Positions 24,526 through 33,069 are shown, counted from the stretch's first letter. The stretch is DNA of 64,000 bases from Microcella sp. (GCF_019739195.1 NZ_JAHHDS010000003.1:1612001-1676000); one strand, 5' to 3'. Notes: a model not told the origin generated them from the sequence alone. Numbers and translations are program-made.

Positions 24526-25581
24526 ATGGCGAAGATGCCGACCGTCGACGACGTCGCCGAGGCCGCCCAGGTGTCACGCCAGACCGTCTCGAACGTGATC
24601 AATTCGCCCCAGATCGTGCGCGAGAAGACTCGCGAACGGGTGCAAGAGGCCATCGACCGCCTCGGCTATCGGCCGCACGCCTCGGCCCGTCGCCTGCGCA
24701 CTCGCAAGTCGTCCACCATCGGTTTGCGCCTCGACCCGCTGCGCGACGGCATCTCGGGGGCCGTGCTCGACCGCTTCGTGCACAAGCTCGCCGAGCAGGC
24801 CGACGAGCGAGACCTGCGCGTCATGATCTTCACGGCCAACGGCGCCGACGACGAGCTCGCGCACATCCGCCGGCTGCGCGACGGCAGCGACATCGACGCC
24901 TTCATTCTCATCGCGACCTTTCACGGCGACCCGCGCATCGCGTGGCTCATCGAGCACGACGTACCGTTCGTCTCGTTTGGCCGGCCGTGGGGCTCGTCTT
25001 TCGACGACCCGCGGCACCGCTGGGTCGACGTCGATGGTCGCGCGGGCCTGCGCGATGCGACGGCGAAATTGCGAGCATCCGGATGCTCACGCGTCGGCTA
25101 CATCGGCTGGCCGAGCCCCTCGGGCACGGGCGACGAGCGCCGCGCGGGGTGGGAAGAGGCGAGCGGCTTCGACGCCGACGGCCTCACGACCTACCAAGTA
25201 GTGACCGAAGATGGTGTCGACCAGGGCGCGGCTTCGGCGCGCCACCTTCTCTCGCTGCGCGAGCCCTGCGACGCGATCGTGTGCGCGAGCGACTCGCTCG
25301 CCCTCGGCGCATCGATGGCCGCGACTGCCCTCGGGCAGCCCGATCTGCCCGTCGTCGGGTTCGACAACACCCCGGTCGCCTCGGCGATCGGACTGTCGAG
25401 CATCGACCAGCCGCTCGACGAAGTCGTCGCGGCCACCCTGACCCTGCTGTTCGGGCCGGAAGGCGATGTCGTCTTGCCAAATCCAGACAGCAACGAGCAG
25501 CCGACGAATCGGCTGCTCGTGCCTCGACTTGTCGAACGCCGGTCTACCCACCGCGCGTTCGGCGAGACCACCGGCGCCTGA
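24526..25581 (+). CDS. LacI-family transcriptional regulator
   Basis: A 351-residue repressor. The N-terminal helix-turn-helix and hinge helix are clear: TVDDVAEAAQVSRQTVSNVI and RLGYRPHASARRLRTRKS. The ligand domain is of the periplasmic-binding type, with IVCASDSLALGASMAA and VVGFDNTPVAS near the end. It should sense a sugar or a derivative and control the divergent debranching enzyme and the ABC genes downstream. Strong AAAGGAGG precedes the ATG. It is 33 bases from the binding-protein gene, so it may also be part of that operon. Confidence 0.93.
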   Translation: MAKMPTVDDVAEAAQVSRQTVSNVINSPQIVREKTRERVQEAIDRLGYRPHASARRLRTRKSSTIGLRLDPLRDGISGAVLDRFVHKLAEQADERDLRVMIFTANGADDELAHIRRLRDGSDIDAFILIATFHGDPRIAWLIEHDVPFVSFGRPWGSSFDDPRHRWVDVDGRAGLRDATAKLRASGCSRVGYIGWPSPSGTGDERRAGWEEASGFDADGLTTYQVVTEDGVDQGAASARHLLSLREPCDAIVCASDSLALGASMAATALGQPDLPVVGFDNTPVASAIGLSSIDQPLDEVVAATLTLLFGPEGDVVLPNPDSNEQPTNRLLVPRLVERRSTHRAFGETTGA

Positions 25582-25614
25582 GGCTCCGGCAATCACTCAT
25601 CGAAAGGAAACATC

Positions 25615-26847
25615 GTGAGGACATCACAATGGAGCGCCGCTGCTCTCGCAGCAGGGCTCGTCGTCACTCTAGCGGCGTGCTCGTCTGCTGACGAGGGTGG
25701 CGACGGAGACGTTCAGACGGGCCAGGAGCTGACCATGCTCATCGGCTCGAGCGGTGACGCCGAAACGACCGCCGTGCAGGCGGCCGCCGACGCGTGGGCG
25801 GCCGAGACCGGCAACACGGTCGAGGTCATCGCCGCCAACGACCTGGTGCAGCAGCTCGGTCAGGGGTTCTCGGGCAACAACCCGCCCGACATCTTCTACA
25901 TGCCGTGGGACCAGTTCCAGACCTATGCGGCGCAGGGCTTCATCGAGCCCTACGCCGACGAGCTCTCGAACGCGGGCGATTTCTTGCCCGCCTTGGCCGA
26001 GCAGTTTAGCTACGACGGGCAGTTCTACTGCGCGCCGAAAGACTTCTCGACCCTCGGCCTGCAGATCAACCTCGACGCGTGGGAGGCCGCCGGTCTGACC
26101 GACGCCGACATCCCGACCGACTGGGACCAGCTGGCCACTGTCGCGCAGACGCTCACCACGGGCGAGCAGGTCGGACTCTCGATGGGTCGTGAGTACGCGC
26201 GGGTCGGCGTGTTCATGAACCAGGCGGGCGGCTCGCTCGTCGACGGCGACACGATCGCCGCGGACAGCCCTGAGAACGCCGAGGCTCTGGAGTACCTGCA
26301 GGGGCTCATCGCCGACGGCTCGCTCAAGTTCCCGCAAGAACTCGAAGCGGGCTGGGGCGGAGAGGCCTTTGGTCTCGGCAAGGCGGCCATGGTGATCGAA
26401 GGTCCGTGGATCAACGGTGCGATGGCGAACGACTTCCCTGACCGCCGCTTCATCTCGGTCGAGCTGCCAGCCGGCCCTGCTGGCCCGTCGACCTTCGCGT
26501 TCAGCAACTGCTGGGGCATGCCTGTCGGCTCGGAGACGAAGGACGCCACTCTCGACCTCATCGAGTTCTTGACGAGCGATGAGCAGCAGCTCGCGTTCGC
26601 CGAGGCTTTCGGTGTGATCCCGTCGACCGAGTCAGGCTCGGCCGCGTACGCGGAGCAGTTCCCGGACAACGCCGCATTCGTGGCGGGTGTCGCTTCGGCG
26701 ACCAGCCCCGTCGCCTTCCAGGGCGCATCCGCTGCGCTCGCCGACTTCAACGTGCAGCTCGAGCAGATCGGCAGCGCAGACCCGTCGGCCCTGCTCGGCA
26801 CCCTGCAGACCAACCTGCAGGCCGCGTTCGACGAGGCGAACGGATAA
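25615..26847 (+). CDS. Sugar ABC transporter substrate-binding lipoprotein
   Basis: A 410-residue extracytoplasmic solute-binding protein of the MalE/family 1 type. The signal peptide ends in a lipobox (VTLAAC) with Cys22 as the lipidated residue. NPPDIFYMPWDQFQTY, GLSMGREYARVGVFMNQ and KAAMVIEGPWINGAM are typical family segments for sugar binders. GTG start with AAAGGA seven bases ahead. It is followed five bases later by permease genes. The ligand is probably a malto- or other alpha-gluco-oligosaccharide judging by the neighbouring debranching enzyme; this is inference. Confidence 0.92.
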   Translation: MRTSQWSAAALAAGLVVTLAACSSADEGGDGDVQTGQELTMLIGSSGDAETTAVQAAADAWAAETGNTVEVIAANDLVQQLGQGFSGNNPPDIFYMPWDQFQTYAAQGFIEPYADELSNAGDFLPALAEQFSYDGQFYCAPKDFSTLGLQINLDAWEAAGLTDADIPTDWDQLATVAQTLTTGEQVGLSMGREYARVGVFMNQAGGSLVDGDTIAADSPENAEALEYLQGLIADGSLKFPQELEAGWGGEAFGLGKAAMVIEGPWINGAMANDFPDRRFISVELPAGPAGPSTFAFSNCWGMPVGSETKDATLDLIEFLTSDEQQLAFAEAFGVIPSTESGSAAYAEQFPDNAAFVAGVASATSPVAFQGASAALADFNVQLEQIGSADPSALLGTLQTNLQAAFDEANG

Positions 26848-26852
26848 CCACT

Positions 26853-27977
26853 GTGCCCAGCACAGCAGTACGGCCTCGCCGCGGCGGAGGAATCCGCCGC
26901 GGCGAGGCCCGCTCGGGGTGGCTGTTCATCGCCCCGTCCGTGATCATCACCGCCGTCTTTCTCGTGATCCCGATCGCGCTGGCGTTCTGGGTGAGCCTCA
27001 GCGACTGGAACGGATTCCAGTCGCCGCTCAACCCGCGCGTCAACTTCGTCGGGCTCGAGAACTACGCGGCGATCACCGTCGACGAGGGTCTCGATCGGCG
27101 CAACTTCGGCATCTCGGTGCGCAACAACCTCTACTACGTGCTGCTCGTCGTGCCGCTGCAGACGATCATCTCGCTGCTGCTCGCTGTGCAGGTCAATCGC
27201 GCGGCGTTGCGCGGCAAGGGCTTCTTCCGCACGGCGTTCTACTTTCCGTCGGTCACGAGCACCGTCGCGATCGTCATCGTCTTCCAGTTCTTGTTCACCG
27301 CCTCCGGTGCCGTGAACGCCGTGATCGGCGCGTTCGGTATCGATGGGCCCGACTGGTTCAACGACTCGACCGGCCTCGTGCACGGAGCACTCTCGGCCTT
27401 CGGGGTCAGCGGCCCGCCGCCTGCTCTCGCCGAGCCGGGCTTTCTCGGCATCTCTGCGTGGGAGTGGCTCGCCGGACCGTCCGTGGCGATGACCTCGCTC
27501 ATCATGCTCGCCATCTTCACCACGTCGGGCACCTTCATGCTGCTGTTCCTGGCGGCTCTGCAGAGCATCGGCGCCGAGATTGACGAGGCGACGCTCATGG
27601 ACGGCGCCGGCCCGGTGCGCAAGTTCTTCTCGGTCACCGTGCCGATGCTGCGCCCGACCCTCTTCACCGTGCTCACGCTCGGCCTGATCGGTTCGTGGCA
27701 GGTCTTCGACCAGATCTACGTGCTCGGCGGGGCGTCTGCGGGCGGCACGATCTCAACTCCGGCCTTCCTGGCCTACCGCAGCTCGTTCGTTGACCTCGAA
27801 TGGGGTCAGGGCGCGGCGATCGCGTTCATCCTCTTCCTCTTCATCATCGTGCTGACCGTGCTGCAGCGTTGGTTCTTGAAAGAACGCGGCCCGAAGAAGC
27901 GGAAGAGCACGACGTCGAAACCCGCCGAGGAGGCGGCCTCAGCGACGGCCTTCACGGTGGATGGAGGATTGCGATGA
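26853..27977 (+). CDS. Sugar ABC transporter permease, MalF type
   Basis: A 374-residue inner-membrane permease with a first helix at WLFIAPSVIITAVFLVIPIA and the conserved EAA loop EIDEATLMDGAGPVRKFFSV that docks the ATPase. A segment between helices 3 and 4 (residues about 155-205) is longer than in MalF relatives I know and includes GPDWFNDSTGLV. It starts with GTG and overlaps the next permease by ATGA. The Lys-rich tail KKRKSTTSKPAEEA is cytoplasmic. Confidence 0.93.
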   Translation: MPSTAVRPRRGGGIRRGEARSGWLFIAPSVIITAVFLVIPIALAFWVSLSDWNGFQSPLNPRVNFVGLENYAAITVDEGLDRRNFGISVRNNLYYVLLVVPLQTIISLLLAVQVNRAALRGKGFFRTAFYFPSVTSTVAIVIVFQFLFTASGAVNAVIGAFGIDGPDWFNDSTGLVHGALSAFGVSGPPPALAEPGFLGISAWEWLAGPSVAMTSLIMLAIFTTSGTFMLLFLAALQSIGAEIDEATLMDGAGPVRKFFSVTVPMLRPTLFTVLTLGLIGSWQVFDQIYVLGGASAGGTISTPAFLAYRSSFVDLEWGQGAAIAFILFLFIIVLTVLQRWFLKERGPKKRKSTTSKPAEEAASATAFTVDGGLR

Positions 27978-28867
27978 CCGCCACGACTCCGGAGGTGGAC
28001 GCCCCGAAGCGGTCGTTCACGCGCCGCAAGAGAATCGGAACACGGGCGCGCACGAGCATGCTCGTCGGCTACCTGATTCTCATCGGGCTGGCGCTCATCT
28101 ACATCTATCCGTTCATCATCTCGATAGCGGCGTCGTTCAAGACGGATGCTGAGGCGACGCAGAATGCGCTGGGCCTGATTCCCGAGACGGTCACGTTCGC
28201 CGCCTACGAGCGGCTGTTCGGCGACGTGCCGTTTCCGCAGTGGGCCGGCAATACCCTGCTGATCTCGACGATCGTCACGGTGGGCCGTGTCTTCTTCGAC
28301 TCGTTAGCCGGCTACGCGCTCTCGCGCCTGCACTTCCGCGGTCGCACGGTCGTATTCGTCGCCTTCATCGCGATTCTGTCGGTGCCGGGCGTCGTGCTGC
28401 TGATTCCCCGCTTCTTGATCCTGCAGCAGCTGGGGCTCTACGACACCTACGGGGGCATGATCATCCCGCTGTTGTCGACGGCGGCCGGGGTGTTCATCAT
28501 GAAGCAGTTCTTCGACTCGATACCGGTCAGCATCGAAGAGGCGGCGCGCATCGACGGCGCCGGCACGTTCCGGGTCTACTGGACGATCGTGCTTCCCATG
28601 GCGAGGCCCGCGCTCGTGACACTCTTCATCCTCTCGTTCCAGGGTTCGTGGAACGAGCTCGGCCACTTCATCGTGTCGAGGCAGAGCCCCGAGCTGAACA
28701 CGCTCACTACGGGTGTCGCCTCACTCGTCTCGGGCCAGTTGGGCTCAGGCAACCAGTTCCCGCTGCAGCTCGCGGCAGCGGTGCTCATGACCATCCCGGT
28801 CGCGGTGCTCTTCTTCATCTTCCAGAAGCGCATCATGAACACGACCGAGGGTGCGGAAAAGGGGTAG
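27974..28867 (+). CDS. Sugar ABC transporter permease, MalG type
   Basis: A 297-residue permease partner. The EAA loop reads SIEEAARIDGAGTFRVYWTI and the last helix is followed by IFQKRIMNTTEGAEKG. ATG at 27974, preceded by GGAGGA, overlaps the stop of the first permease. No ATPase gene follows; in actinobacteria a shared MsiK-type ATPase encoded elsewhere usually serves such importers, and that is the likely case here. Confidence 0.93.
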   Translation: MTATTPEVDAPKRSFTRRKRIGTRARTSMLVGYLILIGLALIYIYPFIISIAASFKTDAEATQNALGLIPETVTFAAYERLFGDVPFPQWAGNTLLISTIVTVGRVFFDSLAGYALSRLHFRGRTVVFVAFIAILSVPGVVLLIPRFLILQQLGLYDTYGGMIIPLLSTAAGVFIMKQFFDSIPVSIEEAARIDGAGTFRVYWTIVLPMARPALVTLFILSFQGSWNELGHFIVSRQSPELNTLTTGVASLVSGQLGSGNQFPLQLAAAVLMTIPVAVLFFIFQKRIMNTTEGAEKG

Positions 28868-28878
28868 TGGTGGTGGTG

Positions 28879-28918
28879 CTCGCCTGGCCGGCTGCTCATG
28901 GGTAGCCGGTCAGGCGAG
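28879..28918. terminator. Bidirectional 15-bp hairpin terminator
   Basis: CTCGCCTGGCCGGCT (28879-28893) pairs with AGCCGGTCAGGCGAG (28904-28918) with one G-U pair and a loop of 10. It lies between the convergent importer operon and crcB pair; its right arm includes the last codons of the crcB gene ending at 28910. Confidence 0.7.
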
Positions 28919-29284
28919 GGTGGTGGCGACTGCCATGCCCAGGCTGAGGCCGATGACCGCCGCGGCGATACCGAAGACGAGGTTCTGGCCGACGCTGAGC
29001 AGGGCAGCCCGGTGCTTGCCGGCCATCACGAGCTGGATGGTCTCGACGGCGAAGGTGCTGAAGGTCGTGAGGCCTCCGCACAGGCCGCTGACGATGATCA
29101 GCTGCACGGCGGGGTCGAGCGGAGCGCCGAGTGCGACTCCGGCGACGAACGACCCCACGACGTTGACCACGAGCACGCCGAGCGGCACGCGACCGCGGCC
29201 CGCGAGACTCACCGACGTGAGTTGACGCAGCACGGCGCCGAGGGCTCCGCCCACGGCGACGGCGAGCAGCACGAGGGGGGTCAC
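28910..29284 (-). CDS. crcB: Fluoride efflux channel CrcB (second copy)
   Basis: A 124-residue membrane protein of the CrcB/Fluc family, which exports fluoride. Four helices are visible, with GGALGAVLRQL near the N-terminus, the NVVGSFVAGV segment with its channel-lining Asn, and GLCGGLTTFSTFAVE, where the phenylalanines line the fluoride path and a central Na+ site forms. GTG start overlaps the stop of the first copy (GTGA). Paired Fluc genes usually form heterodimers of opposite topology. Confidence 0.93.
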   Translation of the reverse strand: MTPLVLLAVAVGGALGAVLRQLTSVSLAGRGRVPLGVLVVNVVGSFVAGVALGAPLDPAVQLIIVSGLCGGLTTFSTFAVETIQLVMAGKHRAALLSVGQNLVFGIAAAVIGLSLGMAVATTLA

Positions 29285-29721
29285 TCGTCGACTTCCTTGA
29301 ATTCGCGAGTCTGGCGAGGGTTGAGCCGGGCGCCGAGGGCGAGGCCGGCCCAGGCGGAGAGCATCCCGAACCCGATGCTCAGCACGATCGACAACACCGC
29401 GACGATGATCTCGCCCGTGCGCGCGAGGGCGACGACGGAGATCGCGAGGGCCGAGAACGTCGTGAACGAACCGAGGATGCCCGGGCCGAGCCCCACGCGC
29501 ACCCAGCTCGGCACGCGCGGCCAGAGGGCGGCGACGAGCAGGCCGAGCACGAAGGATCCGACGGTGTTGACGAGCAGCGTGCTGACGGCGAACTCGTCGA
29601 GGTCATGCACGATTGCGACGTCGATGAGCACCCGAAGGGTCGTGCCGATGAGGCCGCCGACGAAGACGGCCAGCAGGTCGCGCGGGGTTGCACCGGTGTG
29701 CATGCGGGCCTGAGTCGTCAC
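29281..29721 (-). CDS. crcB: Fluoride efflux channel CrcB (first copy)
   Basis: A 146-residue CrcB/Fluc paralogue. It has GGLIGTTLRVLIDV, NTVGSFVLGLLVA and GILGSFTTFSALAI, the same three conserved segments as the next gene but with a longer N-terminus (MTTQARMHTGATP) and a charged C-terminal tail (RLNPRQTREFKEVDE). Expected to pair with the product of the next gene. I see no fluoride riboswitch in the 39 bases upstream; the pair may be read from the ArsR/AHSA1 promoter. Confidence 0.92.
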   Translation of the reverse strand: MTTQARMHTGATPRDLLAVFVGGLIGTTLRVLIDVAIVHDLDEFAVSTLLVNTVGSFVLGLLVAALWPRVPSWVRVGLGPGILGSFTTFSALAISVVALARTGEIIVAVLSIVLSIGFGMLSAWAGLALGARLNPRQTREFKEVDE

Positions 29722-29760
29722 TCGCGCGAGCCTACTCGCGGGCGCTCGCCGCGGTCGGGC

Positions 29761-30213
29761 TCAGTCGAGCGATTCGCCGGCCAAGAGACGAGCCATGTTT
29801 GTCATCGCTTCATCCCACCCGTCGTAGACGAAACCGTCACCAGGCTTGCCCTCGAAACCACGTAGGTGAAAGACGAGTTCGGTCTGGTCACCCTGCTCGA
29901 TGAACGTGAGGGTGATGCGCGGCGCATCGTCGACCGAGGCCTCGGGCTCGCCCCATGAGAAGACGAGTCGATCGAAAGGCTCGACCTCGACGTATTCGCC
30001 GCCGGTCGGGTAGGTGTCGCCCGTCTCGGTGTTGGTCATCGTGTAGCGGTAGCGGCCGCCGACGCGCACGTCGAACGACACCGAGTCGGTCGTCACTCCG
30101 AACGGATGCAGCCACTGGGCGAGCTCGCCTTCGTCGGTCCATGCGCGCCAGACGAGTTCGCGCGGTGCATCGAAGGTGCGGGTGATCGTGAACTCTTCGG
30201 TCGAGACGGTCAT
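29761..30213 (-). CDS. AHSA1/SRPBCC domain protein
   Basis: A 150-residue protein with the START-like AHSA1 fold: FTITRTFDAPRELVWRAWTD at the start, the RVGGRYRYTMTN core, and a C-terminal YDGWDEAMTNMARLL helix. Such proteins bind hydrophobic small molecules in a cavity; many sit next to an ArsR regulator of the SdpR kind, as here. The ATG overlaps the stop of the regulator gene (ATGA). Ligand unknown. Confidence 0.9.
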   Translation of the reverse strand: MTVSTEEFTITRTFDAPRELVWRAWTDEGELAQWLHPFGVTTDSVSFDVRVGGRYRYTMTNTETGDTYPTGGEYVEVEPFDRLVFSWGEPEASVDDAPRITLTFIEQGDQTELVFHLRGFEGKPGDGFVYDGWDEAMTNMARLLAGESLD

Positions 30214-30575
30214 GGCTGTTCCTTGTCTGTCGTGGTGTCGGCGTTCAGTCGGTTCTTCATGTCGGCGAGGTGCTGCTCAAGAGCGTCGAGGCGCAGGTTC
30301 CACTCACGGCGCTGCTCGTCGACCCACGCCGTCGCGAGGTCGAGCGGCTCGGGCTGCAGAGCGAGGGTTCGCCACTGCGCCTGCGCGGTACGAGTTACGA
30401 GCCCCGCACGCTCGAGCACCTTGATGTGCTGCGAGATCGCCGGGGCACTCACCTCGAAGCGCGATGCCACCTCGCCGACCTTGGCTGGCCCCTGCGAGAG
30501 CTGCGACAGAATACGTCGCCGCGTCGGGTCAGCGAGAGCGGCGAACACGCGATTGAGCTGCAATTCGGTTTCCAC
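30210..30575 (-). CDS. ArsR-family transcriptional regulator
   Basis: A 121-residue winged-helix repressor: RVFAALADPTRRRILSQLSQ, then the recognition region VGEVASRFEVSAPAISQHIKVLERAGLV. No Cys metal sites are visible, so it is not a classical metal sensor and fits the non-metal SdpR-like group that accompanies AHSA1 proteins. The GTG at 30575 has GGAGG 8 bases ahead; a longer frame from ATG further upstream would run through the operator palindrome at 30592 and is rejected. Confidence 0.9.
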   Translation of the reverse strand: METELQLNRVFAALADPTRRRILSQLSQGPAKVGEVASRFEVSAPAISQHIKVLERAGLVTRTAQAQWRTLALQPEPLDLATAWVDEQRREWNLRLDALEQHLADMKNRLNADTTTDKEQP

Positions 30576-30591
30576 TCGACGACCTCCGTAT

Positions 30592-30607
30592 TTAAGCGAT
30601 TGCTTAA
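30592..30607. promoter_or_regulatory. Probable ArsR auto-operator
   Basis: TTAAGCGATTGCTTAA, arms TTAAGC/GCTTAA with a GATT centre, lies just upstream of the ribosome binding site of the arsR gene. Size and position fit autoregulation by an ArsR-type dimer. Confidence 0.65.
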
Positions 30608-30692
30608 CCATAGTCATCGGCGCTGACGTGTCAAGGCCGTAGCCGGAGCTGAGCGGGACGTTCGGCCCGTGCTCGCCCTCAGCCGCGCTCCC

Positions 30693-30698
30693 TAGACT
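30693..30698 (+). promoter_or_regulatory. Leaderless -10 box of gene 30705
   Basis: TAGACT ends 6 bases before the ATG at 30705. Confidence 0.6.
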
Positions 30699-30704
30699 GA
30701 GCGA

Positions 30705-31361
30705 ATGACCGAGACCCCTGCCGTCGCGCCGCGCCGTCGACGCCGGTGGCCGTGGATCGTGGCAGGCGTTGTGGTCGTGCTGCTTGTGCTGATCGCGCTT
30801 GTGGCGGTGCCGATCGTCACGCATCAGCCGCAGGGCAGCTCGGGGCAAGCGCGGGTGGCCGACGGAGAGTTTCCGACCTCCATCACGGCGACGGGCGATG
30901 ACGACCGCACTCGCACGATCTCGGTCGCGACCGAGTCGGGCGCCGAGCCCGACCTCTCGGCCGTCTCAGCGGGAGACCGGCTCGTCGTCAGCGGAGAGGG
31001 CTTCGACCCCGACCAGGGCATCTATGTGGCGGTGTGCAAGGTTCCCGACGAGCTCGACGGCAAGCCCGGGCCCTGCCTCGGCGGTGTCGGCTCACAAGAG
31101 GTCGAAGAGTTCGACGAAGGGGTCGTGCAGTACGCGGCCTCGAACTGGATCAACGGCGCCTTCGCCTGGCGCCTGTTCGGCGCGCGCTCGTTCGACGACC
31201 CCGACGCCGGCACCTTCACCGCCTACATCGAACTGCCGCCCGTCGCCGACGAGAACGTCGACTGCAGCGTCGACCAGTGCGGCCTCTACACGCGCAACGA
31301 CCACACCGCGGTCAGCGACCGCGTGCAAGACCTCTACGTGCCGCTGCGTTGGGCCGACTGA
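30705..31361 (+). CDS. Membrane-anchored extracellular protein, Ig-like
   Basis: A 218-residue protein with an Arg-rich cytoplasmic start, one membrane helix (WPWIVAGVVVVLLVLIALVA) and an extracellular part. The outer domain begins near SAGDRLVVSGEGFDPDQGIY and resembles a beta-sandwich with Cys pairs (VAVCKVPD and PGPCLGG; DCSVDQC), reminiscent of neocarzinostatin-like or heme-surface modules of actinobacteria, which I cannot confirm. It ends with a conserved-looking RVQDLYVPLRWAD. Function unknown. Confidence 0.7.
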   Translation: MTETPAVAPRRRRRWPWIVAGVVVVLLVLIALVAVPIVTHQPQGSSGQARVADGEFPTSITATGDDDRTRTISVATESGAEPDLSAVSAGDRLVVSGEGFDPDQGIYVAVCKVPDELDGKPGPCLGGVGSQEVEEFDEGVVQYAASNWINGAFAWRLFGARSFDDPDAGTFTAYIELPPVADENVDCSVDQCGLYTRNDHTAVSDRVQDLYVPLRWAD

Positions 31362-31364
31362 GAA

Positions 31365-32093
31365 CTAGAGCAACCCGCCGATGTCAGCGCGCAGGCGCGA
31401 CAGGCGTGACTCGAGGTCGTCGATCGTCGACGACGCGAGCGAGCCCCGCGCGACGGCCGAGCGCAAGTCGGTGCGCACGTCTTGGCGGAACTCGGCCAGC
31501 AGCACCTCCGCACGCTGCAGTTGCGCCCGAGCATCAGAGCGCGACTCGGTGGGGCTCGAGTGCATCGAGGCCGCGGCGTCGTGTACAGCATCGCGCACGG
31601 CGTCGGTAGCAGCGGCCCCCGCAGCCGAGGCCGCACTCGTCGCAGTGGCGCCGGCCGTGCGCGCAGCATCCCGAGCCTCGTTGACCACGTGGTTGCGGTC
31701 GTCACGCGACTCGCGCGCGGCAGCCGCCAATTCGGCCCGCAGCGTCGACATCGCATCGCTCACGGATGCCCGCACCTCGTCAGCCAGGCGCCGCACCGAA
31801 TCGCCGATGCCGTTCTCGATGTCGTCGAGCTCGTCGCGCCGGTCGTTCAGCTCGGCCCGGCCGGCGTCGGTGAGGGCGTAGACGGTCTTGCGTCCGTCTG
31901 ACTCTTTCGTCACGAGCCCCTCGGCCTCGAGCTTCGCCAGGCGAGGATAGATGGTGCCCGCCGACGGCACATAGGTGCCGCCAAAGCGGTCTTTCAGCGC
32001 CTGAATGATCTCGTAGCCGTGCATCGGCCGATCGTCGAGCACCGAGAGCAGATAGAGCCGCAGGTGCCCGTGGCCGAAGACCGCGGGGCTCAC
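31365..32093 (-). CDS. PadR-family transcriptional regulator with long Ala-rich C-terminus
   Basis: A 242-residue regulator. Residues about 8-85 form the PadR winged helix (LRLYLLSVLDDRPMHGYEII, GTYVPSAGTIYPRLAKLEAE, KTVYALTDAGRAEL). The rest is a long helical, Ala- and Arg-rich extension (ATATSAASAAGAAATDAVRD) that is much longer than in most PadR proteins and should form a coiled coil. It overlaps the DUF4097 gene by GTGA, and three palindromes upstream of that gene are its likely sites. Confidence 0.9.
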   Translation of the reverse strand: MSPAVFGHGHLRLYLLSVLDDRPMHGYEIIQALKDRFGGTYVPSAGTIYPRLAKLEAEGLVTKESDGRKTVYALTDAGRAELNDRRDELDDIENGIGDSVRRLADEVRASVSDAMSTLRAELAAAARESRDDRNHVVNEARDAARTAGATATSAASAAGAAATDAVRDAVHDAAASMHSSPTESRSDARAQLQRAEVLLAEFRQDVRTDLRSAVARGSLASSTIDDLESRLSRLRADIGGLL

Positions 32094-32929
32094 GCTGACG
32101 CCTCAGCAGTATCGGTGGGCGCGGCGGAACCTGCGCGGTCGGTGTGCACGACAGAGACGTCGCCGCTCACCGAGCTCGCGCGCACTTCGGTGAAGGAGCC
32201 TGCCAGTTGGCCGTAGCGCCCCGTGAAGCGGCCCTTGATGCCCGTGATGCTCGAATCGTCGAGCTGCAGGCGACCCGACAGCGTGTTGATCGAGTACTGC
32301 GCGGGCACGCCAGCGTCGAGCCGCACGGTGAGATCGCCCGAGACCGAGCTGTTGGTGATGCGGTCAGGCATGCCAGAGAGGTCGGCGACGACATCGGCCG
32401 AGACCGAGTCGCACGTGAACCTCGGAATCGTGCCCGAAGCGGTCACGTCTCCGCTGACTGTCTGCACCGTGAGATTGCCCAGGTGCGAGCGCACCGAGAC
32501 CTCGGCGCTCACCGCGTGCAGGTCGACTGCGCCGACAATGCCATCGAGCACGACATCGCCGTTGACCGTGTTGACGCTCACGTCGTGGTGCACGCCGCTG
32601 ATGAGGCCCTCGGCCGAGACGATGCTCACCGACACTGCTGCGTTGCGCGGCACGAGAATGCTCACATCGGCCTTCGCCTTGCCGCTGAAGAGCCGGAAGT
32701 TGTCGAAGAAGGTCTCCCACTTCAGCTGCGGGTGGTCGACGACGAGCGTGTCGCCCTCGAGCGCGACCTTCAAGTCGCGGCCCTCGACCGAGTGCACCTC
32801 GACGCGTGCGCCGGGCTCGTCGTGGGCGACGATGTCGACCTGCCCGCCGATCAGCCCGACCTTGAGCGAGCGCACGAGCTCGAGATCGATGACGGTGGGT
32901 TCGGTGACGATCCAGGTTTCGTGGGCCAT
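32090..32929 (-). CDS. DUF4097 beta-strand-repeat protein
   Basis: A 279-residue protein made of many short strands of the type VNTVNGDVVLDGIVG, VQTVSGDVTASGTIP and NSSVSGDLTVRLD, the DUF4097 / adhesin-like pattern that should fold as a beta-helix. No signal peptide or membrane helix is visible, so it seems cytoplasmic. Such genes often pair with PadR regulators. The ATG at 32929 with AAGGAG was chosen over one 33 bases upstream. It heads the two-gene unit with the PadR gene. Confidence 0.88.
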   Translation of the reverse strand: MAHETWIVTEPTVIDLELVRSLKVGLIGGQVDIVAHDEPGARVEVHSVEGRDLKVALEGDTLVVDHPQLKWETFFDNFRLFSGKAKADVSILVPRNAAVSVSIVSAEGLISGVHHDVSVNTVNGDVVLDGIVGAVDLHAVSAEVSVRSHLGNLTVQTVSGDVTASGTIPRFTCDSVSADVVADLSGMPDRITNSSVSGDLTVRLDAGVPAQYSINTLSGRLQLDDSSITGIKGRFTGRYGQLAGSFTEVRASSVSGDVSVVHTDRAGSAAPTDTAEASA

Positions 32930-32969
32930 GAGGTGCTCCTTGCTCGTGCCCGAGGTGGGCATCCGTAGT

Positions 32970-33030
32970 GCGATCTATCGCGCTGTTCGAATGACGCGAT
33001 ATATCGCGTTCTGAGAGTCACGATATATCG
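32970..33030. promoter_or_regulatory. Three phased palindromes, likely PadR operators
   Basis: Sites are GCGATCTATCGC (32970-32981), ACGCGATATATCGCGT (32994-33009, perfect 16-mer) and CGATATATCG (33021-33030, embedded in CACGATATATCGCGTG). Centres are about 26 and 24 bases apart, close to whole helical turns. They lie between the DUF4097-PadR unit and the divergent TipA-like gene. Confidence 0.75.
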
Positions 33031-33069
33031 CGTGTGCGAATCGCGCAATACGGATGTTCGCACAACGAC

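Noticed and set aside
29722-29760. Possible fluoride riboswitch before the crcB pair
   Set aside because: The gap is only 39 bases and lacks the conserved pseudoknot elements.
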